From the NCBI RefSeq assembly GCF_011170065.1, contig NZ_BLLH01000007.1:43101-107100 (forward strand): a stretch of DNA of 64,000 nt, in the 5' to 3' direction. Positions 44,356 through 55,484 of this stretch are shown one piece after another (position 1 is the stretch's first letter; each line of letters begins with the position of its first letter). Made by a program: the position numbers and the translations under genes. The notes beneath the pieces are model-generated. The model searched no databases, was not told the origin of the DNA, and saw nothing but the letters and a program-made list of their open reading frames with translations. Origin of the DNA: Pseudolactococcus insecticola (GTDB taxonomy: Bacteria > Bacillota > Bacilli > Lactobacillales > Streptococcaceae).

Positions 44356-44458
44356 AAATATTTCCTTTCAATGTTAAATCTTTACTATTCTAACATATTT
44401 CATGGCATTTTACCCTTTGAGAAATTCACAAATTTTTGAGCCGATTTGGCATTTAATT

Positions 44459-44467
44459 TGTTATAAT
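44459..44467 (+). promoter_or_regulatory. Promoter of the CDF gene (leaderless type)
   Basis: TGTTATAAT (hexamer 44462-44467), then AGACTA, then ATG at 44474. Confidence 0.75.
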
Positions 44468-44473
44468 AGACTA

Positions 44474-45670
44474 ATGGAAAATTCACGTTATAAAGACTTG
44501 AAATTAGCGGAACGCGGGGCACTTTTGAGCATCTGGGCCTATGTTATTTTGTCCCTCATCAAAATCTCTGTTTCAAGTATGACACATTCTGAGAGTTTAC
44601 GAGCAGATGGATTTAACAATGTCACTGATATTTTGGGTAATGTCGCCGTTTTGATTGGCTTAAAAATTGCCCGCAGACCTGCTGATGACGATCATACCTA
44701 TGGCCACTGGAAAGTTGAGTCAGTCGCCTCTCTTCTGACGAGTTTTATCATGTTTGTCGTCGGCTTTTTTGTCTTAAAAGACACGGTAGATGCGATTTTA
44801 CACAATACCAAAACGTCTGTCGACCTCGTTGGGTCACTTGTCGGGATTTTCTCGGCCGTGGTCATGATAGGGATTTACTTTTACAACCGAAATCTCGCCA
44901 AAAAATCTAAAAGTTCTGCTCTGATGAGCGCCGCAAAGGATAATCTGTCTGACGCAGTCACGTCAATTGCGACATCAATTGCAATCTTTGCAGCGTCCTT
45001 TAACTTGACCATCATTGATAGACTCATGGCTGTGGTCATCACGGTTTTCATCTTCAAAACTGCCTATGATATTTTTGCTGAGTCCGTGTTTAGCTTATCT
45101 GATGGCTTTGACGAAGAAAAGATAGCGACTTACACTGCTGCGATTGCTGAGATTGACAAGGTTACGCGCGTCAAATTTATCCGCGGGCGAACTTACGGTA
45201 GTAATATCTTTTTAGATGTCGTCGTTGAGATGTCGCCTGATCTCTCAGTTTTTGAGAGCCATGCGGCGACCGAGGTCATCGAAAATACCCTGAAAGCAAA
45301 CTTTGATGTGTTTGATGTGGATGTCCATGTCGAGCCTGCTATCTTGCCTGATGAGGAACGTGACGCTAGTCTGGCGCTGCATTTGCTTGGTTTAGAAGAA
45401 CAAGTGCTAAACGGTTCAGACGCGCAACTCCTGTCAGAACATTTTACCGAGATTCGCCGTGACGGCATTGAAATCACAAAAGCGGATAAGCTAACTGAAC
45501 ACCATGAAAATCTAGCGATTGCAGCCTTCAAACCAGATCGCATCTCAAAAAAAACCTTTGTTTTGACCTATGAATTTTTTGAAAATGGCGAAACATTTGC
45601 AGTAACCTCCATCTGGCGCAGACGAACCAGCTGGTTTTGTGAGGCACGTCAAATCACAAAAAAATCCTGA
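44474..45670 (+). CDS. Cation diffusion facilitator family transporter
   Basis: Inner-membrane divalent metal/proton antiporter (Zn, Mn, Fe or Co in various relatives). Six membrane helices run over about residues 15-205; the metal site motifs are SLRADGFNNVTDIL near 36-49 and AAKDNLSDAVTSIAT near 154-168, and DHTYGHWKVE near 73-82 lies at the family's conserved place. The cytosolic C-terminal domain follows to about 285, plus a longer tail of about 110 residues rich in acidic positions that many CDFs lack. ATG 44474 matches the conserved KDLKLAERGALLS start; it has no Shine-Dalgarno and follows a -10 by 6 nt. Confidence 0.9.
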   Translation: MENSRYKDLKLAERGALLSIWAYVILSLIKISVSSMTHSESLRADGFNNVTDILGNVAVLIGLKIARRPADDDHTYGHWKVESVASLLTSFIMFVVGFFVLKDTVDAILHNTKTSVDLVGSLVGIFSAVVMIGIYFYNRNLAKKSKSSALMSAAKDNLSDAVTSIATSIAIFAASFNLTIIDRLMAVVITVFIFKTAYDIFAESVFSLSDGFDEEKIATYTAAIAEIDKVTRVKFIRGRTYGSNIFLDVVVEMSPDLSVFESHAATEVIENTLKANFDVFDVDVHVEPAILPDEERDASLALHLLGLEEQVLNGSDAQLLSEHFTEIRRDGIEITKADKLTEHHENLAIAAFKPDRISKKTFVLTYEFFENGETFAVTSIWRRRTSWFCEARQITKKS

Positions 45671-45692
45671 TTTATTGAAATCAGGATTTTTT
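45658..45692. terminator. Bidirectional terminator between CDF gene and tpx
   Basis: AAATCCTGATTT and AAATCAGGATTT stem with A and T flanks; it contains the CDF stop codon. Confidence 0.88.
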
Positions 45693-45695
45693 CTA

Positions 45696-46175
45696 TCATT
45701 TATTTTCAGCTGCAATTTTAAGCGCACGATCGTAGTTGGGCTCATCTGTCATCTCATCTAAAATCTCAGAGTAGATAATCTGACCATTTTTAATGACGTA
45801 GACGCTGCGTGCTAGGAGATTTGACTGCGTCATAACTAGGCCGTAGAGCTTACCAAATTCATTTTTTTCGTCAGATAGGACTGTCATATCAACGCCTTCA
45901 GCCGCGCACCAATTAGCCTGTTCATCCAGTGTGTTGTTTGAGATAGATAGAAACGAAATATCTGCGTTCGCAGCTGCCTCAGCATTGAACCTGCGGGTTT
46001 GTAGCGAACAAACGCGGGTGTTGATATCAGGAAAAACACTGATGATGATTGGGTCAGAAAGCTCAGATAGGGTAACTGCCACTTGATTTTGGTCCGTTAG
46101 TGTAAAATCTGGCGCCTGACCCTCTGTAATCGGTGTGATCTCGTCAAACACCTCGTTATGTCTTGTGATAATCAT
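45696..46175 (-). CDS. tpx: Thiol peroxidase (atypical 2-Cys peroxiredoxin)
   Basis: Reduces peroxides with electrons from thioredoxin. The peroxidatic Cys56 is in PDINTRVCSLQTRRFN and the resolving Cys90 in QANWCAAEGVD, the spacing typical of Tpx. At 159 residues it is slightly short, and the usual P-S-I-D-T-x-V-C motif reads PDINTRVC, a mild change near the active site. GGAG precedes the ATG. Confidence 0.92.
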   Translation of the reverse strand: MIITRHNEVFDEITPITEGQAPDFTLTDQNQVAVTLSELSDPIIISVFPDINTRVCSLQTRRFNAEAAANADISFLSISNNTLDEQANWCAAEGVDMTVLSDEKNEFGKLYGLVMTQSNLLARSVYVIKNGQIIYSEILDEMTDEPNYDRALKIAAENK

Positions 46176-46299
46176 AGTCTTTGCTCCATTCTTTTGGTCT
46201 ATTTTTGAGAATAATCCTTCTTAATCTAATTATAATAAAAAATCGGCTGAGTGCGAACTCAAACGACTTGTCATTTTTGATTTTCTTGCTGTAGATTTT

Positions 46300-46725
46300 T
46301 CAACCTATCGTCCAATGCTTTGAAATCAGCCAAAAAGCTGGTGCAAGTAGAAATGCGAACAGGTAGAAAATGATCATGAGTTTTGACAAAAGATTTGAAA
46401 TAAACGCCGTTATAAAGATGAAAAAGGCATTTTTAGTTTTAGGAGAAGGACGCAGCAAACGCTGCCAAATCACTGCAAAGCTCGTGACAACTGTTGCATA
46501 GGCAAAAAAGCTAAGCACGAACCAGACCAGCATGCCAAATTTTTCAATCTGACCATAATCCTTGTCGGCTATTACCGTGAAGGCAAGGCCTACAAAAAAG
46601 ATAATCGCTAACACGTAAACTTTCTTGGGGGATCTTTTCTTGTTTTCAAGGATTAGTGGCTGATTTACAGCCGGAAGCCGTTTTTTCTGACGGGATTTTT
46701 TTACCTCAAACGGGCTAACAGTCAT
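46300..46725 (-). CDS. Small membrane protein, function unknown
   Basis: A 141-residue protein with a basic N-terminal tail (KKSRQKKRLP, ENKKRSPKK) and three hydrophobic stretches at about residues 38-55, 69-90 and 106-138. The ATG at 46725 is preferred because AGGAGTG lies just upstream and the longer frame runs through the pgi terminator in the opposite sense of use. It sits alone between tpx and pgi. I do not recognise a family. Confidence 0.6.
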   Translation of the reverse strand: MTVSPFEVKKSRQKKRLPAVNQPLILENKKRSPKKVYVLAIIFFVGLAFTVIADKDYGQIEKFGMLVWFVLSFFAYATVVTSFAVIWQRLLRPSPKTKNAFFIFITAFISNLLSKLMIIFYLFAFLLAPAFWLISKHWTIG

Positions 46726-46766
46726 GACATTCACTCCTATTTTCAAGCAAAGACCTGCCTTATCAA

Positions 46767-46794
46767 AGAAAAACAGCCTTTCGACTGTTTTTCC
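46767..46794 (-). terminator. Terminator after pgi
   Basis: AAAAACAGTCGAAAGGCTGTTTTT on the minus strand, 23 nt after the pgi stop; the stem is ACAG-(T/C)C...GG-CTGT with T-tract. Confidence 0.85.
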
Positions 46795-46816
46795 TATATT
46801 AGTCATTATACCTAGA

Positions 46817-48163
46817 TTACAAACGCGCGTTCAATTCTTTTGAAAGTGCTTCAAATCCTGGTTTACCAAGCAAAGCAAACATGTTTTTCTTGTAAGCTTC
46901 AACGCCTGGTTGGTCAAATGGATTGACACCGTTCAAGTAACCAGATAGGCCAATCGCGATTTCAAAGAAATAGATCAGGTAGCCAAGTGTAAATTCATCT
47001 TGTTTATCGATCGTTACAACTGAGTTTGGCACTTGACCGTCAGTGTGGGCAAGAAGCACGCCTTCAAATGCTTTTGAGTTGACAAAGTCAACGTCTTTTC
47101 CTTCAAGGTAGCCAAGGCCGTCCAAGTCTTCTGACTCAGCTGGAATATTGATATTAAGTTTTGGTTCAGCGACTTTGATCACTGTTTCAAACAAGTTACG
47201 GCTGCCTTCTTGGATAGATTGACCGATTGAGTGGAGGTCAGTTGAGAAGTTTGCTGACGTTGGGTAGATACCCTTGTAGTCTTTACCTTCAGACTCACCG
47301 GCCAATTGTTTCCACCATTCACCGAAGTATTGGAGTGATGGTTCGTAGTTGGCAAGGATTTCGATAGATTTACCTTTGCGGTAGAGAATGTTACGCAAAA
47401 CAGCGTATTGGTAAGCTTCGTTTTTGGCAATGCTGTCAGAACTATAAGCTTCACGCGCTGCTGCTGCACCGTCCATAAGCGCTTGGATATCTGCACCTGA
47501 TGCTGCGATTGGCAACAAACCAACTGGCGTCAAAACTGTGAAACGACCACCAACAGCGTCTGGCACAACAAATGTTTCCCAACCTTGTGCATCGGCTTGA
47601 ACTTTAACGGCACCTTTTTCTTTGTCAGTTGTAGCGTAGATGCGTTTGTTAGCTTCATCTTGACCATATTTTTTGATCAACATTTCTTTGAACACGCGGA
47701 AAGCTATGGCAGGTTCAGTCGTTGTCCCAGATTTTGAGATGACATTGACAGAAAAGTCTTTATCGCCCACGTACTCAACGAGTTGTGACAGGTAAGTAGA
47801 TGAGATAGAGTTTCCAGCGTACAAGACTTGCGGCGCTTTACGTTCGTCTTTTGTTTGCAAGTTGACAAATGGATTGTTGAGGAAATCAATCGCCGCACGC
47901 GCACCGAGATATGACCCACCGATACCGATGACGATCAAGACGTCGCTGTCAGACTTGATCTTGTCTGCGGCTTTCAAAATGCGGTCAAACTCGCCTTTAT
48001 CGTAGTCTTTTGGCAGATCAATCCAGCCTGTAAAGTCAGAACCTTGTCCAGTTCCTTCGCGCAAAGCCTTGTCAAAAGCTGAAACTGCTGGTTGCAGATA
48101 ATCAAATTCGTGTTGAGAAACGAATTCCAAAGCTGGTTTATAATCAAATTTTACGTGTGACAT
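46817..48163 (-). CDS. pgi: Glucose-6-phosphate isomerase
   Basis: Interconverts glucose and fructose 6-phosphates in glycolysis. The 448-residue length is that of the short Gram-positive form. Signatures: [17 protein letters not shown] near residues 80-96, [16 protein letters not shown] near 140-155, [16 protein letters not shown] near 207-222, and [15 protein letters not shown] near 286-300 with its catalytic Glu. AAGGAG precedes the ATG. A cre-like site and a sigma-A promoter lie upstream. Confidence 0.97.
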   Translation of the reverse strand: MSHVKFDYKPALEFVSQHEFDYLQPAVSAFDKALREGTGQGSDFTGWIDLPKDYDKGEFDRILKAADKIKSDSDVLIVIGIGGSYLGARAAIDFLNNPFVNLQTKDERKAPQVLYAGNSISSTYLSQLVEYVGDKDFSVNVISKSGTTTEPAIAFRVFKEMLIKKYGQDEANKRIYATTDKEKGAVKVQADAQGWETFVVPDAVGGRFTVLTPVGLLPIAASGADIQALMDGAAAAREAYSSDSIAKNEAYQYAVLRNILYRKGKSIEILANYEPSLQYFGEWWKQLAGESEGKDYKGIYPTSANFSTDLHSIGQSIQEGSRNLFETVIKVAEPKLNINIPAESEDLDGLGYLEGKDVDFVNSKAFEGVLLAHTDGQVPNSVVTIDKQDEFTLGYLIYFFEIAIGLSGYLNGVNPFDQPGVEAYKKNMFALLGKPGFEALSKELNARL

Positions 48164-48250
48164 AAGTTCTCCTTATTTTTTAAGCGTGAGCACACAGTCT
48201 TTATATGATGTGCAACTCGCAATTTTGACTTTTAGACTGAAAATGAAAGC

Positions 48251-48264
48251 TGTTACCGTTTTCA
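48251..48264 (-). promoter_or_regulatory. Candidate CcpA (cre) site in the pgi leader
   Basis: TGAAAACGGTAACA on the minus strand fits the consensus TGNNARCGNWWWCA at every fixed position. It lies about 20 bp downstream of the -10 at 48286, so CcpA would act as a roadblock if it binds here. Confidence 0.6.
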
Positions 48265-48285
48265 ATATAAAAATCAATTTGCCTT

Positions 48286-48314
48286 ATTTTACCGCTTTTT
48301 TCAATTTTTTTCAA
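48286..48314 (-). promoter_or_regulatory. pgi promoter
   Basis: TTGAAA (48309-48314), 17 bp, TAAAAT (48286-48291) on the minus strand; leader of about 115 nt to the pgi ATG. Confidence 0.6.
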
Positions 48315-48369
48315 GAATTTTGTCACAAATTGGCAAAAGAAAAACCAGAATCATATTTTCCATTGTTAG

Positions 48370-49612
<1,243 letters not shown>

Positions 49613-49614
<2 letters not shown>

Positions 49615-49646
49615 AAAAAGGCGGTACTCAAATGAGTATCGCTTTT
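49613..49646 (+). terminator. Terminator after the flavoprotein gene
   Basis: GCGGTACTC-AAAT-GAGTATCGC stem with one G-U pair and a TTTT run. Confidence 0.8.
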
Positions 49647-49685
49647 GTAGTATCAGATATTTTAAATAATGGTTCACAAAACTAT

Positions 49686-51005
49686 TTAAGCCAGTGCACC
49701 CATCGGATCCCATGGTAACAGGACTTCTGGTTCTGCTTCATAGGCTGCGAGTTCTTCTGCTGTTAGAAATTCCTTTCTGACGACGATCTGATAAGTGTAC
49801 TCATCCATCCAGTCGTCGGAGGCTACGAAATAACCTTTTTTACCAACATCTTCGCCCCATGAATTTTCAACTTTCCATTTGAGTGAATTGCCTGCTGTAT
49901 CGAGGTCAACACCCGTCAGTACCATGGCGTGCGTCATGAGACTTTCTGAGTAATCCAGACGGCTCGCCTTGTCTTGTGTGAAGGCTACGTCCATGGCTGA
50001 AAAGTCATATGCGTCAAGCGTCAGAAGGCCGTCTTTGCGGTTAGAGACTTGACCTACATCACAACCAAACCAGACCGTTTCGCCAGCTTGCATTTGTGCG
50101 ACCGCGAGTTTTTTGAAGCGATCCATGTCGACGTTAAGGTGGCGAACATCGCGGCTACCCACAACATTGCCCAAAAACTCTACTGTGTATGACTTGTTGT
50201 AAGGTTTATCGGCCGTTGGTGCGTTGATCACGCTCACGTAGTCGTCGAGTTTGAGGTTGACGAATTTTTCGTAAAAAGCTTGCGGTGTGATGTTTTCAAA
50301 CTTGTTGAATTGGTTGTCTTTATCGCGATATTCAAAGTCAAACTTTTGCGGTGGCAAGCCGAGCGTCATGGCAAGGTAGTTGAAGACTTCTTGCAAGAGT
50401 TCAGCTTTTTTTGCTGCCACATCGCCGCCTGTTTTGATCAAATCACGCAAAACTTGCGCATCTTGGCGCAGGATTTTGTTGAGATATTGGTCAAGCTCAC
50501 GACTGGCGCTTGATGAGATAGACTCAGGATAGATGTCTTTTGGCACGACGCCGTATTTTTCAAATAGCGCAACAACCATGTCCCACTGGCCACCGTCTTG
50601 TTGGGGCACGTCAAGCAGGAATTTCAGTTTGCGATCACCGATTTCGAGGTCGCTTGTCGTGATGATTTGTTCCAAAAACCAGTTTGATTTTTCGTATTTG
50701 TCCCAGAAAAATGTGTAGGCTTGTGACAGTTCAAAGTTTTCAAGCTTGAATTCTGTCAATATTTTATGACGAAACGTATTGAGTGCTGCAAACATCCAGC
50801 AGCGTCCTGATTGTTTTTGATTGGCAACGGGATCATTGGTCAAATCAAGCGAGAAAACTGGCAGGTTGGCGGCGTGTGAGGCACGATTTTCAAGCGCATT
50901 TAGCAGGCCGTTTTTCGTTGCCGCATTCTCCACCGCTTGATATTTGGCGTTTGCCAAGTAGTTATCATAGAGTGATTGTGTAAAATCTTGTGTAAGTTCA
51001 GTCAT
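49686..51005 (-). CDS. pepC: Aminopeptidase C (bleomycin hydrolase family)
   Basis: Cytosolic papain-like aminopeptidase (C1B family), normally hexameric, used by lactic acid bacteria in peptide breakdown. The catalytic Cys69 is in QKQSGRCWMFAALNTFRHK, the His in LMTHAMVLTGVD near 359-370 and the Asn in WKVENSWGEDVGKKGY near 378-393. The 439-residue length is normal. AGGAAAGGA precedes the ATG. Confidence 0.96.
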   Translation of the reverse strand: MTELTQDFTQSLYDNYLANAKYQAVENAATKNGLLNALENRASHAANLPVFSLDLTNDPVANQKQSGRCWMFAALNTFRHKILTEFKLENFELSQAYTFFWDKYEKSNWFLEQIITTSDLEIGDRKLKFLLDVPQQDGGQWDMVVALFEKYGVVPKDIYPESISSSASRELDQYLNKILRQDAQVLRDLIKTGGDVAAKKAELLQEVFNYLAMTLGLPPQKFDFEYRDKDNQFNKFENITPQAFYEKFVNLKLDDYVSVINAPTADKPYNKSYTVEFLGNVVGSRDVRHLNVDMDRFKKLAVAQMQAGETVWFGCDVGQVSNRKDGLLTLDAYDFSAMDVAFTQDKASRLDYSESLMTHAMVLTGVDLDTAGNSLKWKVENSWGEDVGKKGYFVASDDWMDEYTYQIVVRKEFLTAEELAAYEAEPEVLLPWDPMGALA

Positions 51006-51057
51006 ATGTGTCTAGTCCTTTCCTAAAAACAGTTCCATTATACTACTTTTTTTGCGT

Positions 51058-51645
51058 CTAGGCATGATAAATCTTATTTTCGTCAATGTAGTCAAGCACC
51101 TCAGCGGGCAGAAGAAAATTCGGCCGCGGTGCAGTCTTTGATGCAATACGTGCTCTGATGTCGCTTGATGAGATATTTAGCTGTGGTAAATCAAGTAATT
51201 TCACGGGATATTTTGGGACAACTGCGCCAGTATTTTCCCGTTTTACTGCGACAAAGGTCACGAGTTCTATCAGGTCTGAAATCCTGTACCACTTGTCCAG
51301 GTAGTCCACCATGTCCCCGCCAATGATGAAAAAATAGGTATTTTCTGGGTGCTTGGTCGTCTCAGCTAACATAGTATCGTAAGTGTAAGATTTGCCACCA
51401 CGTGCGATTTCTGACAGATTGAGTGTCAGATTGGGGTAGTTTCTGATGGCGAGTTTCAGCATGGCGATGCGATGCTCAGGCGAAATGGTCGGCTTTGCGT
51501 CCACATGTGGCGGCAGATTTTCAGGCATGAGCTGGACTTCGTCTAGCTGCAACAACTGCTGCACCTGATCTGCGATGAATAAATGCGCATGATGGACAGG
51601 GTTGAAATTACCTCCTAAAATGCCAATTCTTTTACCAGTCGTCAT
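51058..51645 (-). CDS. nadD: Nicotinate-nucleotide adenylyltransferase
   Basis: Joins NaMN and ATP to deamido-NAD. The nucleotidyltransferase motif GILGGNFNPVHHAHLFIADQ is at residues 8-27 and the second, ISSSDIRARIASK near 156-168. Length 195 is normal. It starts 3 nt after nadE and closes the pncB-nadE-nadD run, so three consecutive steps of NAD salvage are together. In many relatives yqeK follows; here pepC does. Confidence 0.95.
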   Translation of the reverse strand: MTTGKRIGILGGNFNPVHHAHLFIADQVQQLLQLDEVQLMPENLPPHVDAKPTISPEHRIAMLKLAIRNYPNLTLNLSEIARGGKSYTYDTMLAETTKHPENTYFFIIGGDMVDYLDKWYRISDLIELVTFVAVKRENTGAVVPKYPVKLLDLPQLNISSSDIRARIASKTAPRPNFLLPAEVLDYIDENKIYHA

Positions 51646-51648
51646 ATA

Positions 51649-52476
51649 TCAAATCCGCCAGAAATCATCAAACACTGAAATCGGTAGATGTCGTTTGTGT
51701 TCCGTTTTCATCCACCAATTTTCAATGATTTGTCTTGCTTCACTAGAAATCTCATGTCCTTCTAGATAGTCATCAATGTCAGCATAGGTCACGCCAAGCG
51801 CTACTTCGTCTGCAAGTCCTGGCTTGCCATCTTCTAGGTCAGCCGTGGGTACTTTCTCATAGATAGCAGGATCTGCGCCCAGATAAGCCAACAGTTGCTT
51901 GCCTTGACGCTTGTCTAGCCTAAACAAAGGCAGGATGTCCGCACCGCCATCACCAAATTTTGTGAAAAATCCTGTGATATTTTCAGCAGCGTGATCTGTT
52001 CCGATGACGGCGCCTTGATTAGCACCAGCAATAGCGTACTGCGTGATCATGCGTTGCCGTGCCTTAATATTGCCCTTATTAAAGTCTGAAACGCTAACAC
52101 CTGCCGCATCAAGGTCGGCTAATTGGCCATCCACGCCACCTTTGATATTGACCACAAGACTTTCGTCAGGTTTGATAAAGGCAAGCGCACGCTGCGCATC
52201 AAGCTCGTCGTGCTGGACGCCATATGGGAGTCTGACGGCGATGAATTTGTAGCTGTCATCTCCTGTTTCAGCACGTAGTTCTGTGACTGCAAGCTGTGCC
52301 AAGCGACCTGCCAGACTTGAATCCTGCCCGCCTGAGATACCTAATACTAAACTTTTTAAAAATGGATGCGCTTTGAGATAGTCTTTTAGAAAATCAACTG
52401 AACGGCGAACTTCAGCTTCAGGTGAAATCTCAGATTTGACACCTAGCTCAGCGATGATTTTGTCTTGTAATGTCAT
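51649..52476 (-). CDS. nadE: NAD synthetase, ammonia-dependent
   Basis: Converts deamido-NAD to NAD with ATP and ammonia. The PP-loop [14 protein letters not shown] is at residues 45-58, [24 protein letters not shown] near 170-193 is intact, and no glutaminase domain is present. Length 275 is normal for the short form. It overlaps pncB by 4 nt. Confidence 0.96.
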   Translation of the reverse strand: MTLQDKIIAELGVKSEISPEAEVRRSVDFLKDYLKAHPFLKSLVLGISGGQDSSLAGRLAQLAVTELRAETGDDSYKFIAVRLPYGVQHDELDAQRALAFIKPDESLVVNIKGGVDGQLADLDAAGVSVSDFNKGNIKARQRMITQYAIAGANQGAVIGTDHAAENITGFFTKFGDGGADILPLFRLDKRQGKQLLAYLGADPAIYEKVPTADLEDGKPGLADEVALGVTYADIDDYLEGHEISSEARQIIENWWMKTEHKRHLPISVFDDFWRI

Positions 52477-53912
52477 TTGTAAACGTCCTTTCGTACTTGG
52501 TCAATCAGCTGCATTTTACGATCCCAGACGTCTTGCGCCAGGTCCACTGGATAATCCTGCGGATTAAGATCGCGTTTGTACTCGTCCCACAAATCATCCA
52601 ACATCGCCTTAAAATAAGCCTTGATTTCAGGCAAAGTTGGCTTGTCATAAACCAGCTGACCCTTGGCAAAAATAGGCGTCAGAAGTGGACGTGCCATGAA
52701 GTTGGTCAGTTTTTTATTGATATAAGTATAAGTCGGGTGAAACATGAAAATCTCGTCTTGTCTTGTGACATCAACATCAGAAAAAGTGATATAATCGCCT
52801 TCTGACTTATTTTTATCTATGCTACGAATCCGCCAAACTTGCTTTTTACCAGGCGTTGAGACTTTTTCAGCATTGCTTGAGAGCTTGATCGTATCACGCA
52901 TATCTCCGTTTTCTGTTTCAATGGCAACAATTTTATAGACTGCGCCAAGCGCCGGTTGATCATAGGCTGTGATGAGCTTTGTCCCGACACCCCAAACGTC
53001 AATTTTTGCTTTTTGCATTTTGAGATTGAGAATGGTATTTTCATCTAGGTCGTTTGAGGCGTAGATTTTCGCATCTGTAAATCCTGCGTCATCCAGCTGT
53101 TCACGGACTTTTTTGGAAATATAGGCCATATCACCCGAGTCGATTCTGACGCCTTGAAAATGGATCGCATCACCTAGTTCTTTTGCGACTTTGATCGCTG
53201 CGGGCACGCCGATTTTTAACGTGTCATAGGTGTCAACAAGGAAAACGCAGTCCTTATGCGTTGTGGCATAGGCTTTGAAAGCATCGTAGTCGTTGCCATA
53301 AGCCTGCACGAGGGCGTGGGCATGTGTGCCTGCAACCGGAATCCCAAAACGCTTTCCTGCTCGGACATTTGAGGTCGCATCTGCTCCCCCAATCACTGCT
53401 GCACGTGTCCCCCAGATGGCTGCATCCATTTCCTGCGCCCGGCGTGTGCCGAACTCCATGAGTGGTGCGCTACCGATGACCGACTTGATCCGCGCGGCCT
53501 TGGTGGCAATGAGGGTCTGGAAGTTGACAATGTTCAAGATGGCTGTTTCAACCAGCTGACATTGGGCGAGTGGCCCTTCCACCTGAAGAATCGGTTCGTT
53601 TGCAAAGACTAAATCACCCTCACGCGCTGATCTGACGCTACACGTAAATCGTAAATCTGACAGATAGCTCAAAAACGACTCTGGATAGCCCAGCTCACGC
53701 AGATAGACGATGTCATCAGCCTCAAAATGTAGGCTTGACAAATAGTCAATCACGCGCTCAAGTCCCGCAAAAACAGCGTAGCCATTTTTAAAGGGCATGT
53801 CTCTAAAATAAACCTCAAAAACGGCATTTCGCTCTGAAATTCCTTTTTCAAAATAAACCTGCATCATGTTAAGTTGGTATAAATCCGTGTGTAGCACCAA
53901 ATTATCGGTCAT
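52473..53912 (-). CDS. pncB: Nicotinate phosphoribosyltransferase
   Basis: Converts nicotinate and PRPP to NaMN, the entry of niacin salvage. The 479-residue protein has [13 protein letters not shown] at residues 9-21, [25 protein letters not shown] near 151-175 with the phosphorylated-His region, and GVRIDSGDM near 256-264. Its start overlaps the mtnN stop by 1 nt and its end overlaps nadE by 4 nt, so translation is likely coupled along the run. Confidence 0.95.
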   Translation of the reverse strand: MTDNLVLHTDLYQLNMMQVYFEKGISERNAVFEVYFRDMPFKNGYAVFAGLERVIDYLSSLHFEADDIVYLRELGYPESFLSYLSDLRFTCSVRSAREGDLVFANEPILQVEGPLAQCQLVETAILNIVNFQTLIATKAARIKSVIGSAPLMEFGTRRAQEMDAAIWGTRAAVIGGADATSNVRAGKRFGIPVAGTHAHALVQAYGNDYDAFKAYATTHKDCVFLVDTYDTLKIGVPAAIKVAKELGDAIHFQGVRIDSGDMAYISKKVREQLDDAGFTDAKIYASNDLDENTILNLKMQKAKIDVWGVGTKLITAYDQPALGAVYKIVAIETENGDMRDTIKLSSNAEKVSTPGKKQVWRIRSIDKNKSEGDYITFSDVDVTRQDEIFMFHPTYTYINKKLTNFMARPLLTPIFAKGQLVYDKPTLPEIKAYFKAMLDDLWDEYKRDLNPQDYPVDLAQDVWDRKMQLIDQVRKDVYK

Positions 53913-54592
53913 CAGATCATGCTTCCCAGAAGTTTTATCAAGGTTTGAGCTGACTTTTCGCCTGCTGCCACAATAAAGCTATCAAAACTTTCAGCTGCGG
54001 CGCCGTCTGCTGTGTCAGAAATGCTACGAATGACAACAAATGGCTTACCGAGTGCAGTTGCAGCCTGCGCAATTGACGCGCCTTCCATCTCAACGGCTAA
54101 CACATCCGGAAAATGTTGTTTGATGTCAAGTTGACGTGTTTTTGATGAAATGAACGAATCTGACGAAGTAATCAGGCCAATTTTTGCCTGAGGGTCCGCT
54201 TTTTTGAGTTCTGACACAAAATACTTGCTGCTTTCAAAATAAAGTGGCTGTCCTGCCATTTGCCCAAAAGCATAGCCAAAAGCGGTCACATCAACATCGT
54301 GATAGGCGAGTTTGTCTGCAATAACGACGTCTCCAACAGAGAGACCATCGCCAACGCCACCAGCAGAGCCACTGTTAATGATGCCGTCAACCTGAAAAAT
54401 ATCTGCCAAAAGCGCAACAGCAACGGCACTCATGACCTTACCAATCCCTGATTTGACAAGGACGACGTCGTGGCGCCCGATAGCACCTGTATAAAAAATA
54501 AAGCCGTGGTGCATGGCTTTTTGAGGTTTGAGTAGACTGTCAGTCAGGATTTTTAACTCTTCATCCATGGCTGCAATAATGCCTAATTTCAT
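53912..54592 (-). CDS. mtnN: 5'-methylthioadenosine/S-adenosylhomocysteine nucleosidase
   Basis: Hydrolyses MTA and SAH, clearing products of SAM use and feeding the AI-2 pathway. The start KLGIIAAMDEELKIL, GIGKVMSAVAVALL near 73-86, GSAGGVGDGLSVGDVV near 98-113 and the active-site VEMEGASIAQAA with Glu near 173 are present. Length 226 is normal. ATG 54592 is taken because AGGAG precedes it; an upstream in-frame ATG adds five residues. Confidence 0.95.
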   Translation of the reverse strand: MKLGIIAAMDEELKILTDSLLKPQKAMHHGFIFYTGAIGRHDVVLVKSGIGKVMSAVAVALLADIFQVDGIINSGSAGGVGDGLSVGDVVIADKLAYHDVDVTAFGYAFGQMAGQPLYFESSKYFVSELKKADPQAKIGLITSSDSFISSKTRQLDIKQHFPDVLAVEMEGASIAQAATALGKPFVVIRSISDTADGAAAESFDSFIVAAGEKSAQTLIKLLGSMI

Positions 54593-54637
54593 GATTTCTC
54601 CTATCATTTTTTGTCGCTTGATTATGGGAACCTGCTT

Positions 54638-54910
54638 TTAAAACTTAAAAACGACGATCATCACGATAATCAGTAAAATCGCTAAAATCACGATGTACTT
54701 TGTCATTTTTTTGCCACGTTCATCTCGTTTTTGCGCTTCAATACGACGGCTTTTATAAATTTGATTTTTTTCGATTTGCGCTTTTTGTGCCGCAAATTTT
54801 TTGGCTAATTCTGGATCAGATGACTTGGCGCGTGCGATTTCGTCGTCTAGTCGTTGTTTCTCACGACTCGCTTGATTGATGATGTCATCTGTCAATAACG
54901 GCTTAGGCAT
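54638..54910 (-). CDS. macP: MacP-like membrane protein (PBP2a cofactor)
   Basis: A 90-residue protein with a soluble, charged N-terminus and one C-terminal membrane helix (about residues 69-88). The start MPKPLLTDDIIN matches pneumococcal MacP, the membrane-anchored cofactor that activates class A penicillin-binding protein PBP2a and is regulated by phosphorylation by StkP. Gene order glmU, nudix, this gene, mtnN is the same as around pneumococcal macP. The PBP2a connection is inferred from family and synteny. Confidence 0.75.
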   Translation of the reverse strand: MPKPLLTDDIINQASREKQRLDDEIARAKSSDPELAKKFAAQKAQIEKNQIYKSRRIEAQKRDERGKKMTKYIVILAILLIIVMIVVFKF

Positions 54911-55463
54911 GTGTGCTTAACTCCCAATGTTGAATGGCTAAAATCGTCTTTGCATCGGCAATCTCACCTGATGCAATCAGGGCTTTTGCCTCAGCAAGAC
55001 TGACTTCATAGCGCTCTAAAATCTCATCGTCATCTTGAGGCCTTGGATTTTCCACCTTGACCAAATTTTCAGCCTTGTATAAATAAATCAACTCGTTTGA
55101 AAAGCCAGGCGCCGTGTAAAATTCAGCGATTTTAGTCACTGTTTTTGCGGCAAGACCGGTTTCTTCTTCGAGTTCACGCAGCATGGCTGCTTGCGGATCC
55201 GCATTTTCACCTTGTTCTAACTTGCCTGCTGGAATCTCATAAATAACTTTTTCGAGTGCTTTGCGAAATTGGCGGACAAGGACGATTTTGTCATCAGAAG
55301 TGATGGCAAGAACAGCCACCGCACCATTGTGAAAAACTAGTTCGCGTGGTGCTGCGCCGCGGTTTCCAGGAAGTGCAACCGTATCAAACTTGACGTCAAT
55401 AATCTGCCCTTTAAAAATCGTTTCACGGCTGATCGTTTTTTCTTCAAAATCTTCAAAATTCAT
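54903..55463 (-). CDS. Nudix hydrolase, ADP-ribose pyrophosphatase type
   Basis: A 186-residue Nudix enzyme. The box GKLEQGENADPQAAMLRELEEETG (about 98-121) matches GX5EX7REUXEEXGU. The flanks LVRQFRKALEKVIYEIPAGKLE and EFYTAPGFSNELIYLYKAENL are those of NudF-type ADP-ribose pyrophosphatases. It lies between glmU and macP and overlaps macP by 8 nt. Confidence 0.92.
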   Translation of the reverse strand: MNFEDFEEKTISRETIFKGQIIDVKFDTVALPGNRGAAPRELVFHNGAVAVLAITSDDKIVLVRQFRKALEKVIYEIPAGKLEQGENADPQAAMLRELEEETGLAAKTVTKIAEFYTAPGFSNELIYLYKAENLVKVENPRPQDDDEILERYEVSLAEAKALIASGEIADAKTILAIQHWELSTHA

Positions 55464-55484
55464 GGCTATTTTCCTTTTTGGTAT

